DNA of 62,691 nt from Firmicutes bacterium UBA5010. Its GTDB lineage: Bacteria; Bacillota; Clostridia; Tissierellales; Sedimentibacteraceae. Below, piece by piece: positions 1 through 7,928 of this stretch (positions are counted from its first letter, which is position 1; the number at the start of each line of letters is the position of its first letter). Under the pieces are notes generated by a model. That model did no database searches. It saw nothing but the letters and a program-made list of their open reading frames with translations, and was not told where the DNA came from. The stretch is from the NCBI GenBank assembly GCA_002396645.1, contig DGYI01000061.1:15248-77938 (forward strand), in the 5' to 3' direction. A program made the translations under genes and the position numbers.

Positions 1-1698
1 GTAGCCATAGGTCCTATGATTATGATGAAATTCGTTTGTATAACTACAAAGGAGTTAGGAATCAAAACTATTGTAAGTTTAAACCCTATAATGGTAGATG
101 GAACAGGAATGTGTGGTGCCTGTCGTGTATCGATAGGCGGAGAAATAAAATTTGCATGTGTTGATGGACCTGAATTTGATGGACATTTAGTTAATTTTGA
201 CGAGGCAATGAAAAGACAGCAGATGTATAAGTCAGAAGAAGGAAGAGCTGCGCTGAAGGAAAAAGAGGGAGACACTCATCATCATGGAGGATGCGGAGTT
301 GATGCTCATGACGAAAAAAGAGACATGCTTAAAAGAATTCCTGTAAGAGAGCAGGACCCTAAAGTCAGAGCTACTAACTTTGAAGAAGTTTGTCTTGGAT
401 ATGATTTACAAGAGGCCATAGAAGAATCAGAAAGATGCTTAAATTGTAAAAATGCAAAATGTATACAAGGATGTCCGGTCTCTATTGATATTCCGGCATT
501 TATTACTCAAGTTAAAAAAGGAGACATAAAGTCAGCCTTTGAAGTAATTAATGAATCATCGGCATTGCCTGCTATATGCGGACGTGTTTGTCCTCAGGAG
601 TCACAATGTGAGCAAAGATGTATAAGAGGAATCAAGGGAGATGCCGTTTCTATAGGAAAGCTTGAAAGATTTGTTGCTGATTGGGCAAGGGAGAATAACA
701 TAGCGCCTGTTAAGCCTGAAAAGACAAACGGTAAAAAAGTTGCTGTTATAGGTGCTGGTCCGGCAGGATTAACATGTGCCGGAGATTTGGCTAAGCTTGG
801 TTATGAGGTTACAATATTCGAAGCCTTACATGAGCCCGGCGGAGTTTTAGTTTATGGAATTCCTGAATTCCGTCTGCCAAAAGAAAAGGTAGTTTATGCG
901 GAGATCGAAAACGTAAAGAAACTTGGAGTTAAAATACAGACTAATGTTATCATAGGTAAAACTGTTACGATAGACCAATTGGAGCAGGACGGATTTTTGG
1001 CTGTATTCATAGGATCCGGAGCCGGACTTCCTAACTTCATGGGTATTCCGGGAGAAAATGCTAACGGTGTGTTCTCTGCTAATGAATATTTGACCAGAAG
1101 TAACCTGATGAAAGCTTTTAGAAACGATTATGATACGCCTATATTCGAAAGTAAAAAGGTTGCTGTTGTAGGTGGAGGAAATGTTGCTATGGATGCTGCA
1201 AGAACAGCGAAAAGGCTTGGAGCGGAAGTTCACATAGTATACAGAAGAAGCGAAAAAGAATTGCCTGCAAGACTTGAAGAGGTACATCACGCTAAAGAAG
1301 AAGGCATTATACTAGACGTTTTAACTAATCCTACAGAAGTTTTAGTTGATGAAAAGGGCTGGGTGAGAGGTCTTAAATGTGTAAAAATGGAGCTTGGTGA
1401 GCCTGATGCTTCAGGCAGAAGAAAACCGGTCGTAGTGCCTGATTCGGAATTTGAGCTTGATGTTGATTCTGTTATAATGGCTCTGGGAACATCTCCAAAC
1501 CCTCTTATATCATCAACTACAAAGGGTCTTGACCTTAATTCAAGCAAGTGTCTGATAGTACACGAAAACGGAGAAACCACAAGACAAGGTGTTTTTGCCG
1601 GCGGGGATGCTGTAACAGGGGCTGCGACAGTTATACTTGCAATGGGAGCTGGAAAAGCAGGGGCAAAAGGAATACACGAGTATCTATCATCAAAATAG
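1..1698 (+). CDS. NfnA-NfnB fusion, 3' part (NADH-dependent ferredoxin:NADP oxidoreductase / glutamate synthase-like)
   Basis: The frame is open to the first base of the window, so the gene starts upstream. The first ~80 codons match the C-terminus of the small Nfn/SudB subunit, including cysteines CGAC and FAC that ligate a [2Fe-2S] cluster. A His-rich linker (DTHHHGGCG) follows, then a complete GltA/NfnB-like large subunit: [4Fe-4S] motifs CLNCKNAKC and CGRVCPQ, FAD motif GAGPAGL, NADPH motif GGGNVAMD and a terminal GGDAVTG. In the family, NfnAB couples ferredoxin and NADH oxidation to NADP+ reduction; similar fusions are annotated as dihydroorotate dehydrogenase B NAD-binding subunit/glutamate synthase. 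Nfn is preferred over glutamate synthase because of the fused SudB-like part, but glutamate synthesis cannot be excluded. It ends at a strong terminator, so it is not cotranscribed with the next gene. Confidence 0.85.
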   Translation, partial: VAIGPMIMMKFVCITTKELGIKTIVSLNPIMVDGTGMCGACRVSIGGEIKFACVDGPEFDGHLVNFDEAMKRQQMYKSEEGRAALKEKEGDTHHHGGCGVDAHDEKRDMLKRIPVREQDPKVRATNFEEVCLGYDLQEAIEESERCLNCKNAKCIQGCPVSIDIPAFITQVKKGDIKSAFEVINESSALPAICGRVCPQESQCEQRCIRGIKGDAVSIGKLERFVADWARENNIAPVKPEKTNGKKVAVIGAGPAGLTCAGDLAKLGYEVTIFEALHEPGGVLVYGIPEFRLPKEKVVYAEIENVKKLGVKIQTNVIIGKTVTIDQLEQDGFLAVFIGSGAGLPNFMGIPGENANGVFSANEYLTRSNLMKAFRNDYDTPIFESKKVAVVGGGNVAMDAARTAKRLGAEVHIVYRRSEKELPARLEEVHHAKEEGIILDVLTNPTEVLVDEKGWVRGLKCVKMELGEPDASGRRKPVVVPDSEFELDVDSVIMALGTSPNPLISSTTKGLDLNSSKCLIVHENGETTRQGVFAGGDAVTGAATVILAMGAGKAGAKGIHEYLSSK

Positions 1699-1714
1699 TT
1701 TGTTTTAATATTAT

Positions 1715-1756
1715 ACGCAAATATCGTAGATTAAATTTATGATATTTGCGTTTTTT
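1715..1756 (+). terminator. Rho-independent terminator of the Nfn-like gene
   Basis: An 11-bp perfect stem (ACGCAAATATC / GATATTTGCGT) is followed by six T residues just after the stop codon. The remaining ~230 bp to the next gene are AT-rich. They hold a TATAAT at 1920-1925 without a convincing -35 box, and a lone TGTGA half-site at 1955-1959. Confidence 0.85.
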
Positions 1757-1986
1757 ATTCATAAAAATGGAATAAAATTCATAGAAAATAAAACAGAATT
1801 TAAGTTCGGAAAAAGGATTTAAGATTTTTATGTAAAAATTTTCTATTTTATGTAGATAATAAAATGTCAAAATCCGGTTCAAATTATGTCTGTAATAATG
1901 GATAATTTATTGATTTTGTTATAATAATAACAATACTTGTAGCATTTTTATTTATGTGATAAAGTGTTATAGAAGGAGTTGAGACA

Positions 1987-2649
1987 ATGGAGACATTTTT
2001 GCCGAATGCTATTCCCTTTTGGGATGAATTAAGTGAAGATGAAAAACAATTAATATTAAATAATATTCAAAAAAGGAGTTATGCTGCAAATTCAGTTGTT
2101 CATCAGGTAGGAAATGATTGTGTAGGTATGAAAATTGTTAAATACGGATTAATCCGAGTTTTTGCATATACTACAAATGGTACTGAAGTTACACTGTATA
2201 GATTAAAAGGCAAGGATATATGTCTGCTTAGTATTTTGTGTAAGCTCAAAAATCTGAATCTTGATATTAACATAGAAGCTGAAGAGGAATCCTTTATTTA
2301 CATAATACCTTTTGATATATATAACAAGCTTCTTAGCACTAATAATGCAGTATATATATATGATAAAGAATCTACTTCCGAAAGGCTTACGGAAGTAGTG
2401 TCTTCTCTTTTCGATATATTATTTTTCAGCGTGGGAAAACGTATAATAGATAATTTGATATATTACAGCGATTTATATAAAAGCGATACGATTTCAATTA
2501 CACATGAAAAGCTGGCAAAAAATATAGGTACTGTAAGAGAGGTTGTGACGAGAACTCTTAAAAATTTTCAAGATTTAAATCTTATTGAAGTGTCAAGGGG
2601 GAAGATAAAAATTTTAGATATGTACAAATTAAAAAATACAATAATTTAA
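1987..2649 (+). CDS. Crp/Fnr family transcriptional regulator
   Basis: This 220-aa protein has an N-terminal cyclic-nucleotide-binding-like beta-barrel (residues ~15-110), a dimerisation helix (~120-155) and a C-terminal winged helix. The recognition helix reads VREVVTRTL; its R-E-x-x-x-R pattern is that of E. coli CRP, which contacts TGTGA half-sites. There is no N-terminal FNR-type cysteine cluster, only scattered cysteines (two in ICLLSILC), so an iron-sulfur sensor is not evident and the effector is unknown. The ribosome site AGAAGGAG lies just before the ATG. A perfect TGTGA-N6-TCACA operator lies 122 bp after its stop codon, upstream of the EET operon. Control of that operon is inferred from this match. 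Confidence 0.88.
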   Translation: METFLPNAIPFWDELSEDEKQLILNNIQKRSYAANSVVHQVGNDCVGMKIVKYGLIRVFAYTTNGTEVTLYRLKGKDICLLSILCKLKNLNLDINIEAEEESFIYIIPFDIYNKLLSTNNAVYIYDKESTSERLTEVVSSLFDILFFSVGKRIIDNLIYYSDLYKSDTISITHEKLAKNIGTVREVVTRTLKNFQDLNLIEVSRGKIKILDMYKLKNTII

Positions 2650-2771
2650 CACTTTATAATTTTAAAATTCGAGGTATATTTACAAATACTGGTACAAAAC
2701 GCATGATTGATACAAAGTTACCATTAACTTTTAAAAAAAATTGACATTTTTTTTTCAATTATAAATATTTT

Positions 2772-2787
2772 TGTGATTTATGTCACA
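2772..2787 (+). promoter_or_regulatory. CRP-type operator (TGTGA-N6-TCACA)
   Basis: The sequence TGTGATTTATGTCACA is a perfect two-fold CRP/FNR-family consensus with a 6-bp spacer. Its centre (2779.5) is 41.5 bp upstream of the start predicted from the TATAAT at 2809-2814. That is the class II activator position, and the promoter lacks a good -35 box. The neighbouring Crp/Fnr gene is the obvious candidate regulator. Confidence 0.75.
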
Positions 2788-2808
2788 GACTTATTTCTTA
2801 TTTTTTGC

Positions 2809-2814
2809 TATAAT
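2809..2814 (+). promoter_or_regulatory. -10 box of the EET operon promoter
   Basis: A consensus TATAAT without a recognisable -35 hexamer (CAGACT at the expected place) implies an activator-dependent promoter. The leader from ~2821 to the TTG start of ndh2 at 2957 is about 135 nt and AT-rich; I see no known riboswitch in it. Confidence 0.6.
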
Positions 2815-2956
2815 TGCAGATGAATGTTATAGAACAGTCCGTACACTCATCTTGCCAAGCAAGATTATAAACAAGTTAAACTTTGTTTAAAATGTTTAAT
2901 AAATAATATCTAAGGGTATTATTATATTATTATTAAATTAAGAAAGGGAGAGCGCA

Positions 2957-4930
2957 TTGAAAAATATAGTTGTTTTAGGTGCCGGCTATGCGGGAATATT
3001 AACTGCTAAGAAGCTGGAGAAAAAATTAAGAAAAAATCAAGATATTAAAATTTCAATTATTGATAGAAATCCGTTTCACACAATGTTAACGGAACTTCAT
3101 GAGGTTGCTGCTAACAGGGTAGATGAAGACAGTATCAAAATAAGCTTAAAGAAAGTTTTTGCAGGAAGAAAAGTTGATGTTATAATGGATAATATATCCA
3201 AAATAGACTTTGATTCTAAAAAAGTTATAGGTGAAGAAAGCAATTATTCATATGATTATTTAGTAATAGCGGCAGGTTCAAAGCCTACTTATTTCGGTAC
3301 AAAAGGTGCAGAGGAGTTTTCATATAAGCTTTGGTCATATGAGGATGCAGTTATCCTTAAGGACAGAATTCATGAAATGTTCCGCAAAGCTGCAAGTGAA
3401 AGAAATATAGATGAAAAGAAAAAAATGCTTACATTTTATGTCGTGGGTGCAGGATTTACCGGAGTTGAGCTTGCCGGTGAAATAGCCGAGTATGCTCCGA
3501 TATTATGTGAGCAGTATGAAATAGACAGAAATCTGGTATCTATTTACGATGTAGATGTATTGCCGAGGGCTGTTCCTATTTTACCTGAAAAACTTTCGGC
3601 TAAAGTTGAGAAAAGACTTACCAAAATGGGCGTAACAGTAAAATTCAATACAGGTGTTGTAGGTATAGGAGAAGATTTTATTGAGCTTAAATCAAATGAT
3701 ACTGTGACAAAATATCCTGCCGGAACAGTTGTATGGACAGCAGGAATTGAAAGCTCCGATGTTACCCAAAATGCTGCCGGAGTTTTAGAATCGGCAGGCA
3801 GAGGACGTATAAAGGTAGATAAATATTTAAGAACGCTTGAACGTGAGGAGATTTATGTTGTCGGAGACAACATGATGTTTATACCTGAAGGCGAAACCGC
3901 ACCTGTTCCTCAAATGGTAGAAAATTGCGAGCAAAGTGCGCATACAGCAGCACATAATATAATTAGTGCAATAACAGGCAAAAAGGAAATGGAAGAATAT
4001 AAGCCTAAATTCCACGGTGTTATGGTATGTATAGGCGGACGATACGGAGTAGCAAGAGTCGGATTGCCGAATATGATGTTTAACTTGCCATCGTTTTTAG
4101 CGATGTTTGCTAAACATTTTATCAATATAATTTATTTTATTCAGGTTTTAGGCTGGAATAAGGTTTTTAGCTATATAAGACATGAATTCTTTACAATCAG
4201 GAATCGAAGAAGCTTTGTAGGAGGACATTTCTCAAACAGAACTCCAAGCTTTTTGTTAGCGCCTCTAAGGGTATGGCTCGGTGCTGTTTGGTTGTTTGAG
4301 GGTATATTAAAAATTGCTGAAGGCTGGATGTCGGCTCCTAAGCTGCAAGGATTTTTTGGCGGAGCTAAAGCTTGGTTTGACGGTATAATATACGGAATGT
4401 CTGATGCCGCTGCAGGTGCTACTGCTGCTGCAGATGCTGTTGCTTCATCAACTCAGGCAGCAGATGCTGTAGCTTCTTCAGGAACTGCTATTTTCAGTTA
4501 TAATATATTCGGTTTATTTGATGCTATGTTTGTAAGCGGTAAAGCGATAGCTGAATCAAAATTAGCAGATTATGCATTTAAGATTGATATGCCTTTAATG
4601 AATTGGTTTGTAGATAATGTAATATTATCAGGCGATCAAATTCAGGTGTTTATGCAAATTTCTATAGTTGTTATTGAAATATTGATAGGACTTGCATTAA
4701 TCGGCGGATTGTTTACTACACTTTCATCCGGTGTTTCCTTGATTCTGCAGGTAATGTTTGTTTGTACAACAGGTTTGTATCTAAGTACATTCTGGATGAT
4801 TTTTGCCGGTATAGCAGTGTTAATTGGCGGAGGCAGAACATTCGGATTAGACTATTATGTTATGCCTTATCTGAAAAAAGCATGGAAGAAGATACCTTTC
4901 GTTAAGAGGTGGTATATTTACAATGACTAA
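2957..4930 (+). CDS. ndh2: Type II NADH dehydrogenase with C-terminal membrane domain (EET Ndh2)
   Basis: NADH:(demethyl)menaquinone oxidoreductase that would feed electrons from cytosolic NADH into the membrane quinone pool for extracellular electron transfer. The first ~400 residues are the FAD enzyme: GAGYAG near residue 8, IAAGSKP, NADH motif GAGFTGVELAGE near residue 165, and VVGDNM. The C-terminal ~220 residues carry several membrane helices resembling DoxX-like proteins, as in Listeria Ndh2 and unlike ordinary NDH-2. An Ala/Ser-rich segment with AADAVASS twice (residues ~482-508) interrupts the membrane part. The start is TTG with AGAAAGGGAG 7 nt upstream; no better ATG exists. It overlaps dmkB by 8 bp, indicating coupled translation. 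It is the first gene of the EET operon. Confidence 0.92.
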   Translation: MKNIVVLGAGYAGILTAKKLEKKLRKNQDIKISIIDRNPFHTMLTELHEVAANRVDEDSIKISLKKVFAGRKVDVIMDNISKIDFDSKKVIGEESNYSYDYLVIAAGSKPTYFGTKGAEEFSYKLWSYEDAVILKDRIHEMFRKAASERNIDEKKKMLTFYVVGAGFTGVELAGEIAEYAPILCEQYEIDRNLVSIYDVDVLPRAVPILPEKLSAKVEKRLTKMGVTVKFNTGVVGIGEDFIELKSNDTVTKYPAGTVVWTAGIESSDVTQNAAGVLESAGRGRIKVDKYLRTLEREEIYVVGDNMMFIPEGETAPVPQMVENCEQSAHTAAHNIISAITGKKEMEEYKPKFHGVMVCIGGRYGVARVGLPNMMFNLPSFLAMFAKHFINIIYFIQVLGWNKVFSYIRHEFFTIRNRRSFVGGHFSNRTPSFLLAPLRVWLGAVWLFEGILKIAEGWMSAPKLQGFFGGAKAWFDGIIYGMSDAAAGATAAADAVASSTQAADAVASSGTAIFSYNIFGLFDAMFVSGKAIAESKLADYAFKIDMPLMNWFVDNVILSGDQIQVFMQISIVVIEILIGLALIGGLFTTLSSGVSLILQVMFVCTTGLYLSTFWMIFAGIAVLIGGGRTFGLDYYVMPYLKKAWKKIPFVKRWYIYND

Positions 4931-5951
4931 TTCAGACACTAAGACAAAAGGCGAAGCAGTTGCTCCTGAGCTATTTACTCTTGATGTCGCATTTGAACAA
5001 ACTAAAAATACGGTAGACAAGGTTTTGTCTACCGCTCCATTTCTTATCAGGACATATACACAACACCTGATAAAAAGCAGAGGAAAATTTATCAGAGCAT
5101 GGGCATTGCTTGTATGCGCTATGGACAGCAATAATAAGATACATCAAAATGCCATAACTTTTGCTGCTGCAATAGAAGTACTGCACTTAGCGACTCTCGT
5201 TCATGATGATATCATGGATGATGCATCTCTTCGCAGAGGAGTAATTACATTACAAAAAAAGTATGGAAAAAAGACAGCTGTCATTTGCGGCGACTATTTG
5301 TTGGCGGCAGCACTCAGACTTGCGGGATCAATTGAAAACAAAGATGATTTTATAAAGCTTGATATCCCTGCATATGTTGAGCAAATTTGTATGGGTGAAT
5401 TAAGACAGCATTTGAATAATAAAAATATGGATTTGTCCTTTTATCGTTATTTAAGCATTATCAGCGGGAAAACAGCTGCGCTGTTTGAAGCATCTTTTTA
5501 TGGCGGTGCAATTTTAGTCGAAAAAGAAAAGGCAGTGCTGAATAATTATTGTAAATTAGGAAAATATCTTGGTATGATATTTCAACTTACAGATGATTGC
5601 ATAGATTTTGAGATTGACGAATCGCTTGCCAAGAAGAATGTACAGTCTGATTATGAGCAGGGTGTTATCACTTTGCCCTTAATATATACTTTTTATAATA
5701 ATCAGGATATAAAAGATAAAGCAAAAGAAGGCCTGCTTAGCAGAAAAGAACTGAATAATTCTGTGTTTAAAGCAGGAGGGCTTGACTTTACAAGGATGAT
5801 ATCAAAAAAATATTATAATAAATTTGTTAAGACAATGTCTTTAATAGATTTATCAGAGGAAAAACAATATCAACTTACAGCAATTTTAAATAAAGCTTTT
5901 TATGGGTTAAAGGCTGAAAAGAAGACAGAAAGTTTAATGGTGAAAAGGTAA
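4923..5951 (+). CDS. dmkB: Polyprenyl diphosphate synthase for demethylmenaquinone side chain
   Basis: Trans-polyprenyl diphosphate synthase that elongates FPP/GPP with isopentenyl diphosphate to make the quinone tail. It has both aspartate-rich motifs: first DDIMDD (residues ~95-100, followed by SLRRG) and second DDCID (~223-227). The length (342 aa) fits heptaprenyl/octaprenyl synthase large subunits. The ATG lies inside the end of ndh2. Its position between ndh2 and a UbiA prenyltransferase matches DmkB of the Listeria EET locus, which makes a quinone pool dedicated to EET. Exact chain length cannot be read from the sequence. Confidence 0.9.
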   Translation: MTNSDTKTKGEAVAPELFTLDVAFEQTKNTVDKVLSTAPFLIRTYTQHLIKSRGKFIRAWALLVCAMDSNNKIHQNAITFAAAIEVLHLATLVHDDIMDDASLRRGVITLQKKYGKKTAVICGDYLLAAALRLAGSIENKDDFIKLDIPAYVEQICMGELRQHLNNKNMDLSFYRYLSIISGKTAALFEASFYGGAILVEKEKAVLNNYCKLGKYLGMIFQLTDDCIDFEIDESLAKKNVQSDYEQGVITLPLIYTFYNNQDIKDKAKEGLLSRKELNNSVFKAGGLDFTRMISKKYYNKFVKTMSLIDLSEEKQYQLTAILNKAFYGLKAEKKTESLMVKR

Positions 5952-5961
5952 GGAAAAGAAG

Positions 5962-6882
5962 TTGGCGATGAAAAATGATATATTAAAAAGATTTTTCGAC
6001 TATGTTGAAATTAGGACAAAAATTACAAGTTTATTCGCTTTTATTATGACTCTTGCTTATCTGTTTTACCTTAAGCAAGCAATAGATTTTAAACTTACCG
6101 CAGTGTTTTTTTTATCGATGTTTCTTTTTGACTTAACTACTACTGCAATTAATAATTATATAGATACAAAAACAAATACTCAAGTATTACAATTTTATAG
6201 AAAAACAGCTTTAATAATAATTATTGTGCTGCTTGCTGTAAGTACAGCATTGGGATTGTATTTAGCCTGGTGTACAGATATTGTGGTTTTGGCTTTAGGT
6301 GCTTTATGTTTTTTATGTGGAGTGTTTTACACATACGGTCCTATACCGATATCAAGACAGCCTATAGGAGAGATTTTTTCAGGAGTATTTTATGGATTGC
6401 TTATTCCCTTTATTTTATTGTATATTAACATGCCAAAGGGAACTTATATTGATTTGCAGATGATGGATTATACTTTGATTTTAAAAGTGAATCTTCTACC
6501 TATTGCAAGTGTTTTGTTATTGTCGGCAGCTCCTGTATGTACTACAGCGAATATAATGTTAGCCAATAATATATGTGATGTAGAAAAGGACATTAAAGTT
6601 AAAAGATATACGCTGCCTTACTACATTGGTAAAAAATCATTAAAGCTATTTGCAGCTTTATACTATATTATTTATATAATTGCTGTAATTATGGTTCTGG
6701 TCAAGGTTTTTCCGCCAATTTACTTATTGTTTTTACTTTCACTTATACCGGTACATAAAAATATTAAGTACTTTATGGAAAAACAAGAAAAATCATCGAC
6801 TTTTATATATTCTATAAAAAATTACATCATAATAATGGCTTCTAACTCTTTAGCAATTTTTCTGAGTGGTTTGGTGGGATGA
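5962..6882 (+). CDS. dmkA: UbiA-family prenyltransferase (DHNA polyprenyltransferase)
   Basis: Integral membrane prenyltransferase expected to join the polyprenyl chain to 1,4-dihydroxy-2-naphthoate, giving demethylmenaquinone. About eight or nine hydrophobic segments are visible. The two Mg/pyrophosphate loops of the UbiA fold are NNYIDTKTN (~64-72) and NNICDVEKD (~202-210). The length (306 aa) is normal for MenA-like proteins. Translation probably starts at TTG 5962, with TAAGGA 7 nt upstream; the ATG at 5968 is the alternative. It overlaps eetA by 4 bp (ATGA). Substrate is inferred from the EET context; no DHNA biosynthesis gene lies in the window. Confidence 0.88.
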   Translation: MAMKNDILKRFFDYVEIRTKITSLFAFIMTLAYLFYLKQAIDFKLTAVFFLSMFLFDLTTTAINNYIDTKTNTQVLQFYRKTALIIIIVLLAVSTALGLYLAWCTDIVVLALGALCFLCGVFYTYGPIPISRQPIGEIFSGVFYGLLIPFILLYINMPKGTYIDLQMMDYTLILKVNLLPIASVLLLSAAPVCTTANIMLANNICDVEKDIKVKRYTLPYYIGKKSLKLFAALYYIIYIIAVIMVLVKVFPPIYLLFLLSLIPVHKNIKYFMEKQEKSSTFIYSIKNYIIIMASNSLAIFLSGLVG

Positions 6883-7274
6883 TGAAGTTTATTAAAAAGA
6901 AAGATTTTATTATTATAACCGTAATATTGTTATTTGCCTGTGCTTTTTATTTTATGTACAATATGTATTTTAATAAAGCTGAGGCTAAAGCAGAAATATA
7001 TTACGAATCTGAGCTTGTTATGACAGTTATGCTCAATGAAAACACAGATAAAGTATTCAAATTGCCTCAGAATGAACATGTAGTTTTTCATTTGTATGAG
7101 GATGGATCTATAAGATTTGAAGAATCCGACTGTCCTGACAAGGTATGTATAAATACAGGAAGACTCAGTCACATAGGATCCAGTGCAGCATGTTTGCCGA
7201 ATAAAGTTATATTGAAGATAGTACCTGTAAAGGATACAGACTCCGGCGAAGTGGATTTAATTGTAATGAATTAG
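6879..7274 (+). CDS. eetA: EetA, membrane-anchored NusG-domain-II protein
   Basis: This 131-aa protein has an N-terminal membrane anchor (~10-30) and an extracytoplasmic NusG domain II-like beta-sandwich containing CPDKVC (~85-90) and a later AACLPN cysteine. In Listeria, EetA with EetB is needed for electron transfer from the membrane to the surface. The biochemical role is unsettled; the conserved cysteines might be structural or redox active. Its start is coupled to the dmkA stop by ATGA overlap. A 15-bp hairpin follows it, before eetB. Confidence 0.85.
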   Translation: MMKFIKKKDFIIITVILLFACAFYFMYNMYFNKAEAKAEIYYESELVMTVMLNENTDKVFKLPQNEHVVFHLYEDGSIRFEESDCPDKVCINTGRLSHIGSSAACLPNKVILKIVPVKDTDSGEVDLIVMN

Positions 7275-7277
7275 CAT

Positions 7278-7320
7278 ATACTAATCTCAATTGCAAAAAC
7301 TTTTAAATTGAGATTAGTAT
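7278..7320 (+). other. Intra-operon hairpin between eetA and eetB
   Basis: Perfect 15-bp arms (7278-7292 and 7306-7320) enclose a 13-nt loop, with no T-run after them. It is therefore unlikely to be an efficient terminator. It more likely stabilises or delimits a processed mRNA end and sets the ratio of the proteins on either side. Confidence 0.6.
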
Positions 7321-7341
7321 CAGCAGTGAGGAGATGTATAT

Positions 7342-7887
7342 ATGAGCACTCAAAATGAACATAAAATAGATATTATGACTATGGGTAAAACCAAGAAAGT
7401 TGTTCTCACAGCTATTCTCTTTGCTGTAGCTTTGGTTTTGTCAATAGTGGAGAGCCTTATACCCTCAATTCCTATACCGGCTCCCGGTATTAAGTTTGGA
7501 CTTGCAAATATAGTTGTAATGTATTCTTTGTTTTTTTTAGGAAAATCTACTGCATTTACCATAGTTATATTAAAAGCTTTGTTTGCGGTTATAACAAGAG
7601 GTGCCGTGGCGGGATTTTTAAGCTTCACGGGCGGTATGTTTTCTATATTGATAATGATCATTTTACTATTTATATTTAAGGATAAAATTTCATATTTAAT
7701 ACTGAGTATTTTCGGAGCAGTTTTTCATAATATAGGGCAATTTACTGCGATATCTGTTATATATATAGGCATGAATCTATGGTTTTATCTGCCTGCACTG
7801 TTAATATTCGGTATTATCGCAGGACTTGTGACATCAATATTATTAAAGTTTATTTTACCTGCTCTTAAAGGGCTGGGTTACAAATAA
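7342..7887 (+). CDS. eetB: EetB, Gx transporter family membrane protein
   Basis: A 181-aa polytopic membrane protein with about five hydrophobic helices and the Gx-transporter/ECF S-component-like pattern FALANIVVMYSLFFLGKS-type glycine turns after the second helix. The family includes proteins labelled heptaprenyl diphosphate synthase component I by old annotation. In Listeria, EetB pairs with EetA in EET, and an ECF-like link to flavin export has been proposed for the locus. ATG is preceded by GAGGAG (7329-7334). It lies between eetA and pplA, as expected. Confidence 0.85.
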   Translation: MSTQNEHKIDIMTMGKTKKVVLTAILFAVALVLSIVESLIPSIPIPAPGIKFGLANIVVMYSLFFLGKSTAFTIVILKALFAVITRGAVAGFLSFTGGMFSILIMIILLFIFKDKISYLILSIFGAVFHNIGQFTAISVIYIGMNLWFYLPALLIFGIIAGLVTSILLKFILPALKGLGYK

Positions 7888-7928
7888 AAAAAATCATAAA
7901 TTTTATTATTTTGGAGGAAAGTAAAAAA

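Noticed and set aside
847..1580. Antisense reading frames opposite the Nfn-like gene (847-1290 and 1287-1580)
   Set aside because: They lie fully inside a well-supported gene, have no ribosome sites and no recognisable domains. Similar antisense frames across the window were dropped for the same reason.
2686..2702. Sigma-54-like sequence CTGGTACAAAACGCATG upstream of ndh2
   Set aside because: GG and GC are only 8 bp apart; sigma-54 needs 10. The CRP-type operator and TATAAT further down explain the promoter better.
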